The notes under the pieces are model-generated. The model was not told the origin of the DNA and ran no database searches. It saw only the letters and a program-made list of their open reading frames with translations. Shown piece after piece: positions 26,511-34,202 of a DNA stretch of 64,000 bases. A program made the position numbers and the translations under genes. Numbering within the stretch: the first letter of the stretch is position 1; the number at the start of each line of letters is the position of its first letter. The stretch lies in contig NZ_JH815185.1 in assembly GCF_000296385.1 (NCBI RefSeq), positions 2,448,365 to 2,512,364 on the forward strand, written 5' to 3'. Source of the stretch: Lachnoanaerobaculum sp. OBRC5-5 (lineage in GTDB: Bacteria; Bacillota; Clostridia; Lachnospirales; Lachnospiraceae).

Positions 26511-26819
26511 ATGGCAGTAAAGACAATTACAAGTGAGAATTTTGAAGCGGAAGTTTTAAACGCAAAAGAACCTGTATTGGTAGATATTTGGGCACCATGG
26601 TGCGGTCCATGTAAGATGCTTTCACCTATAGTTGATGAAGTGGCTGAGGAGGCGGAAGGTTTCTCGGTAGCTAAGATCAATGCGGATGAGAATCCTGATT
26701 TGGTAAACAAGTTCCATGTTATGTCAATACCTACACTTTTGGTATTCAAAAACGGTGAAGTTGTAAACAAGTCGGTAGGTCTTATAACAAAGGATGAAGT
26801 AAAGGCTTTGTTGGCATAA
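26511..26819 (+). CDS. trxA: Thioredoxin
   Basis: This 102-residue thioredoxin carries the redox motif WCGPC (Cys31, Cys34) and the cis-proline loop MSIPTLLVF. It reduces protein disulfides in the cytoplasm, recharged by the TrxB encoded 65 nt downstream. It heads a redox block trxA-trxB-gpx-ohrR-like. Confidence 0.95.
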   Translation: MAVKTITSENFEAEVLNAKEPVLVDIWAPWCGPCKMLSPIVDEVAEEAEGFSVAKINADENPDLVNKFHVMSIPTLLVFKNGEVVNKSVGLITKDEVKALLA

Positions 26820-26884
26820 TAGTAGCTGATTAAGAGCGGTATCGCATATTCAGATACATTTACATTAAAGAAAGAAGTGATTAT

Positions 26885-27802
26885 ATGTACGATATAGTAG
26901 TAGTGGGCGCCGGAACAGCCGGATTGTCAGCTGCAATATACGGAGTAAGAGCGGGAAAATCGGTACTCGTACTTGAGGGCGCATCTTATGGAGGACAGAT
27001 AATAAATACTCCTGAGATAGAAAATTATCCTGCTATCAAGAAAACTTCAGGATTTGAATTTGCCACAGATTTATTTAATCAGGCAAAAGATCTGGGTGCT
27101 GAAGTAAAATATGAAAAGGTGGTTGGCATCAGCCTTGAAGGTAATATAAAGAAAGTAAAGACTGAAAAGGAAATTTATGATGCAAAGTCGGTAATACTTG
27201 CTACCGGCGCAAAGAACAGACCTCTCGGACTTCCTAATGAGAAAAAATTGGTTGGTTCAGGCATATCATACTGTGCAACCTGTGACGGAATGTTTTACAG
27301 AGACAGAGTTGTTGCTGTGAACGGTGGAGGTAATACAGCCATAGAGGATGCTACATTCTTGGCCAATGTTGCAAAGAAAGTATATGTGATACATCGTAGA
27401 GACGAGTTCAGAGCTGAGGAAGCTGTAGTTGCGGCTTTAAAGAAGAAAGACAATGTAGAGTTTGTTTTAAACTCAAATATTGTGGAGATAAAGGAAGAGT
27501 CCTTTGCAGTTACAGGAGTAGTTGTAGAAGATAAAAATACCGGTGAAAAAAGAGAGATTGCAGTGGACGGACTCTTTGTAGCAATAGGTCAGGTACCTGA
27601 TAATGCGGCCTTTGCAGATGTAGTAGAGCTTGATAAGGCAGGTTATATCGTATCAGGTGAAGACTGTAAGACAAAGACGGAAGGCGTATTTGCGGCAGGA
27701 GACGGCAGAACAAAGGAAGTACGCCAGCTTGTAACTGCAGCGGGAGACGGTGCGGTAGCAGGAATTGCAGCGGCAAAATATGTGGAAACACTTAATATAT
27801 AG
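26885..27802 (+). CDS. trxB: Thioredoxin-disulfide reductase
   Basis: This 305-residue FAD/NADPH flavoenzyme reduces thioredoxin. The FAD motif GAGTAGLSAAIYG begins at residue 8; the redox-active pair is Cys130/Cys133 in SYCATCDG; the NADPH motif NGGGNTAIEDA is at about 144; and FVAIGQVPDN and the final FAD loop AAGDGRTKEVRQLVTAAGDG are intact. Adjacent to trxA. Confidence 0.95.
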   Translation: MYDIVVVGAGTAGLSAAIYGVRAGKSVLVLEGASYGGQIINTPEIENYPAIKKTSGFEFATDLFNQAKDLGAEVKYEKVVGISLEGNIKKVKTEKEIYDAKSVILATGAKNRPLGLPNEKKLVGSGISYCATCDGMFYRDRVVAVNGGGNTAIEDATFLANVAKKVYVIHRRDEFRAEEAVVAALKKKDNVEFVLNSNIVEIKEESFAVTGVVVEDKNTGEKREIAVDGLFVAIGQVPDNAAFADVVELDKAGYIVSGEDCKTKTEGVFAAGDGRTKEVRQLVTAAGDGAVAGIAAAKYVETLNI

Positions 27803-27816
27803 TTAGGAGAAAAGAT

Positions 27817-28362
27817 ATGAATATATATGATTTTAAAGCAAAGAACAACAAGGGCGAGGAAGTAAGCCTTAGTGATTATAAGAACAAGGTAGTGCTTATA
27901 ATAAACTCTGCAACAGAGTGTGGATTTACACCACAGTATGAGCAGTTACAAAAGCTCTATGCAGACTATCAGGATAAGGATTTCGTGATACTTGATTTCC
28001 CATGTAATCAGTTCGGACATCAGGCACCGGGAAGTGATGAGGAGATTGCTAAGTTCTGCAGTTCAAGATTCGGTGTAACTTTCCCGTTGTTCTCAAAAGT
28101 AGAAGTAAACGGTGACGGAGCTTGTGAGTTATTTAAGTATCTTAAGAGCGAGAAAGGTTTTGCAGGCTGGGGCGCAGACAATGATATGTCAAAGCTTCTT
28201 ACAAAGATGCTTGGTGAGGCCGATCCCGACTATGCAAGCAAGCCTGATATCAAGTGGAACTTTACAAAATTCCTTATCGACAAGAACGGAAATGTTGTAA
28301 GAAGATTTGAGCCTACAGAAGGTGTTGAAGTAGTAGAAGAGGCTGTAAAAAAATTAATCTAA
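27817..28362 (+). CDS. Glutathione peroxidase family protein (Cys type)
   Basis: This 181-residue peroxidase of the GPx/BsaA family has its peroxidatic cysteine, not selenocysteine, at Cys35 in NSATECGFTPQY (codon TGT). The other catalytic-tetrad motifs are DFPCNQFGHQ (Gln) and IKWNFTKFLID (Trp/Asn). The Cys within FPCNQ gives a possible resolving residue, as in thioredoxin-dependent GPx enzymes, which fits the neighbouring trxA/trxB. It starts 14 nt after trxB. Confidence 0.92.
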   Translation: MNIYDFKAKNNKGEEVSLSDYKNKVVLIINSATECGFTPQYEQLQKLYADYQDKDFVILDFPCNQFGHQAPGSDEEIAKFCSSRFGVTFPLFSKVEVNGDGACELFKYLKSEKGFAGWGADNDMSKLLTKMLGEADPDYASKPDIKWNFTKFLIDKNGNVVRRFEPTEGVEVVEEAVKKLI

Positions 28363-28367
28363 TATAG

Positions 28368-28415
28368 AAAAGACAGGGGAGCGTTTATGAAAATAAAGGC
28401 TCCTTAAAGTCTTTT
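28368..28415 (+). promoter_or_regulatory. Stem-loop between gpx and the MarR/OhrR gene
   Basis: Nested pairing AAAAGAC/GTCTTTT (28368-28374 with 28409-28415) and GGAGC/GCTCC (28378-28382 with 28399-28403). The T run after it is weak, so partial termination or mRNA processing is more likely than full termination. Confidence 0.45.
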
Positions 28416-28437
28416 AAAAGAAAGAGGGAATATTAAA

Positions 28438-28881
28438 ATGGCGGATAAGTACGACTCACTTAAACTGGAAAATCAACTTTGCTTTCCACTGTATGCCTGC
28501 TCAAAGGAAATAGTAAGAAGATATAAAGTATATCTTGATAAGCTTGATCTTACATATACACAGTATATTGTAATGATGGTAATGTGGGAAGATAAGGAAT
28601 TGAATGTAAAAGAGTTGGGAGATAAACTCTTCCTTGACTCAGGTACACTTACACCTGTATTAAAGAAGCTTGAATCAAAGGGTTATGTTACAAGAGAACG
28701 TTCAAAGATAGATGAGAGAACACTTATAGTTACATTGACAAAAAGCGGAGAAGAACTTAGAGAAAGCGCGCTTGACATACCGGTAGGTATGAGAGGCTGT
28801 TTGAATATAAATGATGAAGAGATGGCACAGCTTCGTACCATGCTGAATAAAATTTTAAGTGAAATGGGAGATGTTGCATAG
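28438..28881 (+). CDS. MarR-family peroxide sensor, OhrR-like
   Basis: This 147-residue winged-helix protein matches OhrR organic-peroxide sensors. The N-terminal segment LENQLCFPLYACSKEI places Cys15 exactly where Bacillus subtilis OhrR has its sensing cysteine, and Tyr29 and Tyr40 occupy the positions that hydrogen-bond it there. Cys21 and Cys121 are additional candidates for a disulfide, as in two-Cys OhrR proteins. DSGTLTPVLKKLESKGYV is the recognition helix. It lies just downstream of the peroxidase and thioredoxin genes and probably represses part of that block. No ohr gene is in the window. Confidence 0.85.
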   Translation: MADKYDSLKLENQLCFPLYACSKEIVRRYKVYLDKLDLTYTQYIVMMVMWEDKELNVKELGDKLFLDSGTLTPVLKKLESKGYVTRERSKIDERTLIVTLTKSGEELRESALDIPVGMRGCLNINDEEMAQLRTMLNKILSEMGDVA

Positions 28882-28921
28882 ACCTTGAAAGAGCTGACAA
28901 TTTGCAGCAACGGTAGTAAGA

Positions 28922-29440
28922 ATGAGTGCAGAAAAAGAACTTTGGGACATATATGATGAAAACAAGATGCCTACAGGAGAGACTGTAGACAGATATAATC
29001 TTTCTCTAAACCCTAAACAATTTCATTTGGTTGTAATAGGAATACTCTTTACAGAGGATAAAAAAGTATTGATTACAAAACGTTCACCTGATAAGAGATA
29101 TGCCGGAGGACTCTGGGAAATACCCGGAGGTGGAGTAAGAGCCGGAGAGAACTCGCAGGATGCCGTACGTAGAGAAATTTTGGAAGAAACAGGTATAAAT
29201 CTTTATGACAGAGACTATGAAAAGCTGTATACCTATAAGAGGATAAATACTGAAAGCAACAGTTATTTTGTGGATATGTATTCTTATATTATATCGGAAG
29301 ATGATGTGCGAAATATAAAAATGCAGGTAGAGGAAGTATCGGATTTTAAGATATTAAGTGTTCCAAAGATAAAAGAGATAGCAAAAAGAGGTGAATTCCT
29401 ACATTTTGATAATGTAAAGGAAGTTTTATATAATTTATAA
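28922..29440 (+). CDS. NUDIX hydrolase
   Basis: This 172-residue protein has a full NUDIX box, GVRAGENSQDAVRREILEET, following IPGGG, and the N-terminal segment ELWDIYDENKMPTGE resembles the IPP-isomerase/Nudt-like subgroup. It should hydrolyse a nucleoside diphosphate linked to another group; the substrate is unknown. No strong RBS is seen. It starts 40 nt after the OhrR-like gene. Confidence 0.85.
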   Translation: MSAEKELWDIYDENKMPTGETVDRYNLSLNPKQFHLVVIGILFTEDKKVLITKRSPDKRYAGGLWEIPGGGVRAGENSQDAVRREILEETGINLYDRDYEKLYTYKRINTESNSYFVDMYSYIISEDDVRNIKMQVEEVSDFKILSVPKIKEIAKRGEFLHFDNVKEVLYNL

Positions 29441-29452
29441 GATGTTTTTTTG

Positions 29453-29479
29453 AAGCTGCGAGAAAATCGCGGCTTTTTT
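29453..29479 (+). terminator. Terminator after NUDIX gene
   Basis: Stem GCTGCGA/TCGCGGC (29455-29473) and T6. Confidence 0.8.
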
Positions 29480-29558
29480 GTATGAAATTTGTTATTTTAT
29501 TTTGCTTCTATTTAGGGTAAACTATATGTAATATTTATTACCGGAAGAAGATTTAACT

Positions 29559-29702
29559 ATGAAAAAGTATTTATTGCTAATAAGTAAAGGCATTGCTCTA
29601 TGCTCATTTGTATTTGCACTTTTTAATGCAAATTCAGCGTGTGCTTTTATTTATCATCAGCCTGAGTTACCTGACAAAGTGAAAAAGTTGCGTAAATTTT
29701 AA
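29559..29702 (+). CDS. agrD: AgrD-like cyclic lactone autoinducer precursor
   Basis: This 47-residue peptide has the three-part layout of AgrD: an amphipathic/hydrophobic N-terminal leader (about 1-24), a signal core, and a charged proline-containing tail. The core and tail read SACAFIY-HQPELPDKVKKL, closely parallel to Staphylococcus aureus AgrD (STCDFIM-DEPEVPKEL). Cys28 would form the thiolactone with Tyr32, giving a five-residue ring, after cleavage by AgrB following Tyr32. GGAAGAAG precedes the ATG. The gene itself is intact, but the AgrB fragment directly downstream is broken, and no AgrC/AgrA genes are in the window. Family call is from sequence pattern and neighbour. Confidence 0.75.
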   Translation: MKKYLLLISKGIALCSFVFALFNANSACAFIYHQPELPDKVKKLRKF

Positions 29703-29705
29703 GTT

Positions 29706-29823
29706 ATGGAAAGGCTATCAAAAAAATCATACAATATGTGATCGAAAATAATATTTTTCTGGAAGATGATAAGGAAATTTATGCATTTGGATTAACACAA
29801 ATGATAAGAGCTGTAGTGGATGA
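29706..29823 (+). pseudogene. agrB fragment, frameshifted and truncated
   Basis: Starting at ATG 29706, the product reads MERLSKK and then stops early. Shifting frame at the A7 run 29720-29726 restores IIQYVIENNIFLEDDKEIYA-FGLTQMIRAVV, which looks like the N-terminus of an AgrB processing protease (Asn/Glu-rich start, then EDxEIYxFG before the first membrane segment). One A appears to be missing. The remainder of AgrB, including its catalytic His and Cys, is absent: the sequence runs straight into a decayed IS1380-type transposase on the other strand. It begins 3 nt after agrD. Confidence 0.6.
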
Positions 29824-30339
29824 TAACCGTGAGCCTGATAATGAAAGTTAAAACCTTCGCCTTCCTGCTTGCCGTAGGTGTTAAGCAGTGTAGAATCAAG
29901 GTCAAAAAACATGTGCTCCGGAGCCTTAATAGAATAGACAATATCACGCATTTTTGCATTTATAGAATCAAGCTGTGTAAGAGTGTCGTTGTCCATTCTA
30001 TTTCAAAAACGAGATAGTGTAGGTTGAGAAGCCAAGGCTTCTTTTTCCAAAATAGATGTTAATACCGGGTCATTAGTCAGTTTATCTGCACAATCATCCT
30101 CAAAATAGGCTGCTATAATTTGGTAGAGCATCTGCATAAGGTTATCAGAATCTGTATGAATACGGCTGTTTGTATGGTCATTGATTTTGAAGAGCTTTTT
30201 CAAAAGCTTTATAAGACCTACCTTTGCAGCAAATTCTTTGATGAGGAGCAGCCCTCCATCAGAAGAGAGATTTCCACCGTTAAAATTTATTTTAATTTTC
30301 TTGTTGCTTTCAAGTGAAATAGTGTTTAAAATTGACATA
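29816..30339 (-). pseudogene. IS1380-family transposase remnant
   Basis: The minus-strand frame from ATG 30339 (RBS AAGGAAAGGAAG) reads FNGGNLSSDGGLLLIKEF, then HTDSDNLMQMLYQIIA and DDCADKLTNDPVLTSIL, typical of the N-terminal part of IS1380 (DDE group 1) transposases. A TGA at 30003-30005 interrupts the frame just before NRMDNDTLTQLDSI; reading resumes in the same frame to FFDLDSTLLNTYGKQEGEGF (first catalytic Asp region). The protein ends at GYHPL where it abuts agrB sequence, so about two-thirds is missing. Nonfunctional. Confidence 0.8.
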
Positions 30340-30380
30340 AGAGGACTTCCTTTCCTTGGCATTGTTTTGATTTGACACCT

Positions 30381-30505
30381 TAATTTTACCAAGAAAGAGG
30401 TCTTTTTTCTATTCACTTTTTAGGTGAAAGTAAGAAAGTTTTGTAAATGCAGTAATTATGTGGCTTTCAGCCGCAGACATAGCTATGCTATGAATAATTT
30501 AGGAT
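30381..30505. repeat. IS1380-end segment related to 47819-47932
   Basis: The stretch upstream of the transposase start (CACCTTAATTTTA, TATTCACTT..TAGGTGAAA, AGTAATTATGTGGCTTT, TGAATAAT.TAGG) recurs in diverged form at 47819-47932. Both are interpreted as copies of one IS end. Confidence 0.6.
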
Positions 30506-30519
30506 TAGTGGGTGTAATT

Positions 30520-30942
30520 ATGATATTCTATAAGAATAGTTTATTTTTAATTTTGTTATTAAGTGCTTTATATTTATCAGGTTGTGAAAAAACACAAAAT
30601 AATGGTTCTATTTTGTATTATGAACAAAATAAATTTGAAGTAGATATTAAGCAACTTATTGATAATAGGTATTATATTATAAATAATAGTGATAATTACA
30701 ATTTTTATTATCGAACTTATGGAGATATTATCTTTTATTCAAAGCTCAAAGTAAATGTGATAACATATGAGAACAGTATATTAAAAATTAATTTAAAGGC
30801 TATTCCAGTTTACAGCGATGATGAAGTATCTTCAGAAATATTTGTTAATATCCCTAATTTTAAGGAGAATGTTGATAAAGTAATAGTTGATGTCAATAGT
30901 GATACTGCAGAAGAAGTATATCATGGAGAAAGTAGATTATAG
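30520..30942 (+). CDS. Small lipoprotein of unknown function
   Basis: This 140-residue protein has a signal sequence and lipobox, LLLSALYLSGC (about Cys20), so it should be anchored on the outer face of the membrane. The rest has no family I recognise and is AT-rich and Asn/Tyr-rich compared with core genes nearby, consistent with acquisition with the flanking mobile DNA. The start at 30520 is the first codon giving a proper signal peptide; upstream codons in the same frame belong to IS-derived sequence. Confidence 0.6.
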   Translation: MIFYKNSLFLILLLSALYLSGCEKTQNNGSILYYEQNKFEVDIKQLIDNRYYIINNSDNYNFYYRTYGDIIFYSKLKVNVITYENSILKINLKAIPVYSDDEVSSEIFVNIPNFKENVDKVIVDVNSDTAEEVYHGESRL

Positions 30943-31016
30943 ACAAAGCAAATTTTATCTATGGTAAATATTTTGTTAGATAATAATTTTAAAATTAATA
31001 TTGAAAGGAGCAATGT

Positions 31017-31850
31017 ATGAAAAAAAGAGTTTTTCTCGGATTGGTAGCAAGTACATTATTGATGGCTGTGCCTACATTTGGAGCAACCGGAGGTTGGAAA
31101 AGAGATAATAACGGATGGTGGTATCAGCTTTCGGACGGATCATATGTAAGGTCATCATGGCTTAGTATAAACAATGTCCGGTATTATATGAACGGATCGG
31201 GATATATGCAAACAGGCTGGTTAAAAGACGGAAAAGACTGGTATTATCTGGATACAAACAACGGTGATATGAAAGTAGGCTGGGTCAATGTAAATAATAC
31301 ATGGTATTATATGAATCCTTTCAACGACGGCAGAATGGATGCAAACACATATACACCTGACGGATACTTTGTTGATGCAAGCGGAGCATATCAGCCGGGC
31401 GGAAGAATGACCGAAACAAACGGCAGGCAAAACAACAGTGCAAATACAACATCGGGATCGGCTTCAAATCAGACTTCTACAGCCGCCCTTGCGCAGAGAG
31501 TTATTGAGCTTGTGAACGAGGAGAGAGCAAAATACGGACTTTCCCCACTCTCAGCCGACAGTGCACTTATGAACAGTGCGGATATAAGAGCAAAGGAACT
31601 TGTGACATTGTTCTCACATACAAGACCTGACGGTTCAAGCTATCGTACTTTAATGCCTTCAGGACTTATGACCTGGGGAGAAAATGTTGCAATGGGACAA
31701 AGAAGCCCTGAAAGTGTTATGGACTCATGGATGAACTCACAGGGGCATAGAGAAAATATACTAAGTGACGATTTCAGCTTAATAGGTGTAGGTTGTTATA
31801 ATGACGGCAGTACACTTTACTGGGTTCAAAACTTCGGTGCAAGAAGATAA
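31017..31850 (+). CDS. Secreted CAP-domain protein with cell-wall-binding repeats
   Basis: This 277-residue exported protein has a signal peptide (about 1-23), three choline-binding-type repeats (about 26-105; GWKRDNNGWWYQLSDGSY, GWLKDGKDWYYLDTNNGDM, GWVNVNNTWYYMN), a Ser/Asn-rich linker and a C-terminal CAP/SCP domain (about 160-277). CAP signatures are LVNEERAKYGLSPLSADSAL, LFSHTRPDGSSY, WGENVAMG and WMNSQGHRENILSDDF, with both family histidines present. It should sit in the wall; the biochemical role of bacterial CAP domains is not settled. RBS GAAAGGAG. Confidence 0.9.
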   Translation: MKKRVFLGLVASTLLMAVPTFGATGGWKRDNNGWWYQLSDGSYVRSSWLSINNVRYYMNGSGYMQTGWLKDGKDWYYLDTNNGDMKVGWVNVNNTWYYMNPFNDGRMDANTYTPDGYFVDASGAYQPGGRMTETNGRQNNSANTTSGSASNQTSTAALAQRVIELVNEERAKYGLSPLSADSALMNSADIRAKELVTLFSHTRPDGSSYRTLMPSGLMTWGENVAMGQRSPESVMDSWMNSQGHRENILSDDFSLIGVGCYNDGSTLYWVQNFGARR

Positions 31851-31871
31851 ATATTTTATAAGTACCAAATT

Positions 31872-31919
31872 AAACCTATACTTTAAAGCATTATTTTGCT
31901 TTGGAGTATAGGTTTTTTT
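31872..31919 (+). terminator. Terminator after CAP gene
   Basis: Long stem beginning AACCTATACTTTAAAGCA and closing with GGAGTATAGGTT, then T7. Confidence 0.85.
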
Positions 31920-31980
31920 GCTAAAGACTGTACGATATTTGTAAAGATTTTTTGGCATTATGCAGATATAAAAATAAATA

Positions 31981-32020
31981 CTATAAACCTATAGACAAAA
32001 AGGGTTTATAGTGATATTAT
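31981..32020 (+). promoter_or_regulatory. Promoter with operator-like dyad for amino-acid ABC operon
   Basis: TAGACA (31992-31997), 17-nt spacer, TATTAT (32015-32020). A perfect 9-bp inverted repeat, CTATAAACC (31981-31989) and GGTTTATAG (32003-32011), brackets the -35 box. Confidence 0.6.
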
Positions 32021-32073
32021 CATCTCCATAAAATAAATGCAGAGATACAAAGAGTATCTTGGAGAGTAACATT

Positions 32074-32733
32074 ATGGATTTTGAATTTATAAAACAGGTG
32101 TTTCCTTTATACATACATGCAGCCATACTGACATTGAAAATAGGTATACTGGGAATCATACTTGCAATAATTGTAGGGCTCTTATGTACACTTGTTTTAC
32201 ATAAGAAGATACCGATACTTAGTCAACTTGTAAGTGTATATATTGAAATGAGCAGAAATACGCCGCTTATCATACAGTTGTTTTTTATATACTACGGTTT
32301 GCCGAAGCTTGGGTTAAAGATAGACGCCTTTGTATGCGGAGTGTTCGGACTTGCATTTCTGGGAGGTAGCTATATGTGTGAGGCTTTCAGAAGCGGAATA
32401 GAAACTATAGATAAAATACAGGAAGAGAGTGCATTAAGTCTTGGACTTAGCCACAATCAGACACTCTTTTATATTTTACTTCCTCAGGCTGTTTCAATAA
32501 GTACACCCGCATTTGTAGCCAATATAATATTTCTTTTGAAAGAAACATCCGTGTTCTCGGCTATCAGCTTAATGGATCTTATGTTTACCGCAAAAGATTT
32601 GATAGGCCTGTATTATAAAACTGTTGAGAGCCTTGTACTGCTGGTATTTTTCTATTTAATTATATTATTACCGGTATCAATACTCGGTTCCTATGTAGAA
32701 AGGAGGGTACGATATGCCGGATTTGGGTCTTGA
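32074..32733 (+). CDS. Polar amino-acid ABC transporter permease (HisM/GlnP type)
   Basis: This 219-residue permease has about five membrane segments and the His/Glu/Gln/Arg permease motif ESALSLGLSHNQTLFYILLP (EAA loop). The N-terminal TLKIGILGIILAIIVGL and MSRNTPLIIQLFFIYYGLP are typical of this family. GGAGAG at 32061-32066 picks ATG 32074. It overlaps the second permease by 20 nt. Substrate is probably a polar or acidic amino acid, glutamine or cystine; unresolved. Confidence 0.88.
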   Translation: MDFEFIKQVFPLYIHAAILTLKIGILGIILAIIVGLLCTLVLHKKIPILSQLVSVYIEMSRNTPLIIQLFFIYYGLPKLGLKIDAFVCGVFGLAFLGGSYMCEAFRSGIETIDKIQEESALSLGLSHNQTLFYILLPQAVSISTPAFVANIIFLLKETSVFSAISLMDLMFTAKDLIGLYYKTVESLVLLVFFYLIILLPVSILGSYVERRVRYAGFGS

Positions 32734-33385
32734 TGTGATATTTAAAGGAAAGAATGCCATAAGACTTCTTGGCGGACTTGGTATAGCACTTAGAATCAGT
32801 TTAATATCTGTGCTTATCAGTATCCCCCTGGGTATCCTGGTCGGTATTTTGATGACTTTTAAAAATCCGATATTAAAAGCGGTGCTTAGGATATATCTTG
32901 AAATTATAAGAATAATGCCGCAGCTTGTACTTTTGTTTATAGTATTTTTCGGAAGTACAAGAGCACTTGGAATAGATATCTCCGCCGAACTTTCAGCAAT
33001 CATAGTATTCAGCCTTTGGGGAACTGCTGAGATGGGAGATCTGGTAAGGGGAGCTATTACAAGTATTCCCAAGCATCAGTATGAGAGCAGTGAGGCACTG
33101 GGACTTAATAAGAAACAGACTTTTATCTACATCATTATACCTCAGACAATAAAGCGACTTATTCCGCTTTCAATTAACCTGATTACCAGAATGATAAAGA
33201 CTACATCACTTGTACTTATGATAGGAGTTGTTGAGGTAATAAAGGTGGCACAGCAGATAACGGAGGCAAACAGAAATTCAAGCCCGAATGCGGCTTTCGG
33301 AGTATATCTGGTGGTGTTTATGATGTATTTTATCGCTTGTACCCCGATAAGTATGCTTGCAAGATATCTGGAAAAAAGAAATTAG
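32714..33385 (+). CDS. Polar amino-acid ABC transporter permease (second subunit)
   Basis: This 223-residue permease pairs with the upstream subunit. EAA loop: ESSEALGLNKKQTFIYIIIP; RIMPQLVLLFIVFFG matches the family's R.TP..VQLF block. RBS AAAGGAGGG lies within the upstream gene. Two non-identical permeases imply a heterodimeric channel. Confidence 0.88.
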   Translation: MPDLGLDVIFKGKNAIRLLGGLGIALRISLISVLISIPLGILVGILMTFKNPILKAVLRIYLEIIRIMPQLVLLFIVFFGSTRALGIDISAELSAIIVFSLWGTAEMGDLVRGAITSIPKHQYESSEALGLNKKQTFIYIIIPQTIKRLIPLSINLITRMIKTTSLVLMIGVVEVIKVAQQITEANRNSSPNAAFGVYLVVFMMYFIACTPISMLARYLEKRN

Positions 33386-33404
33386 TGTGAAGGAAGGAGA
33401 GAAT

Positions 33405-34178
33405 ATGCCGGCATTATTGGAAATAAACAATGTTGTAAAAAATTATGACGGAAAAAATGCTGTACTTGACGGTGTGAGCCTTGAACTGAACAAGGGAGAG
33501 GTAATAGTACTTATAGGGCCAAGCGGTTGCGGTAAGTCCACATTACTTCGATGTATAAACGGTCTGGAAGAAATACAGGGTGGAAGTATAAGCCTTGACG
33601 GAAAAGTCATTGACTATAAGCAAAATGATTTGACAAAACTCAGACAAAAAATAGGTATGGTTTTTCAAAGCTATGAACTTTTTCCACATATGACAATACT
33701 TGAAAATATCATTCTGGCACCTACAAAGGTAGCCGGAGTAGATAAAGAGAGTGCAAAAAAGGAGGCGATGGAGCTTCTTAAAAGAGTAGGCCTTGTACAC
33801 AAATCAAATGCCTATCCGAGAGAGCTTTCAGGCGGACAAAAGCAAAGAGTGGCAATAGTAAGAGCGTTGGCAATGCATCCTGAGATTTTATTATTTGATG
33901 AGGTTACAGCTGCTCTTGACCCTGAGATGGTAAGAGAAGTGCTTGATGTAATGCTTGATTTGGCTAAACAGGGTTCAACGATGATTATTGTAACCCATGA
34001 GATGCAATTTGCGGAGGCGGTTGCCGACAGAGTATATTTCCTTGACAAAGGAAATATAGTGGAAACGGGTAGACCTAAGAGCTTTTTCACTTCGCCGAAG
34101 ACTGAAAGAGCAAGACAATTTTTGAATATTTTCGAATTTGAATCCATTAAGGATGATAAGGAAGAATATAATATATAG
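33405..34178 (+). CDS. Polar amino-acid ABC transporter ATP-binding protein (GlnQ type)
   Basis: This 257-residue ATPase has Walker A GPSGCGKST (about residue 36), Q-loop VFQSYELFPHMTILENI, signature LSGGQKQRVAI, Walker B ILLFDEVTAALDPEM and the switch His in THEMQFA. All are intact. AAGGAAGGAGAG precedes ATG 33405. Substrates follow the adjacent binding protein. Confidence 0.92.
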   Translation: MPALLEINNVVKNYDGKNAVLDGVSLELNKGEVIVLIGPSGCGKSTLLRCINGLEEIQGGSISLDGKVIDYKQNDLTKLRQKIGMVFQSYELFPHMTILENIILAPTKVAGVDKESAKKEAMELLKRVGLVHKSNAYPRELSGGQKQRVAIVRALAMHPEILLFDEVTAALDPEMVREVLDVMLDLAKQGSTMIIVTHEMQFAEAVADRVYFLDKGNIVETGRPKSFFTSPKTERARQFLNIFEFESIKDDKEEYNI

Positions 34179-34202
34179 ATTTTCATATAGGAGGAATATA
34201 AA

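Noticed and set aside
27817..28362. Selenocysteine glutathione peroxidase
   Set aside because: The active-site codon is TGT (Cys35), with no TGA or SECIS-like element.
31017..31850. CAP gene as part of a phage or toxin module
   Set aside because: It has a normal signal peptide, its own terminator and wall-binding repeats; nothing phage-like is nearby.
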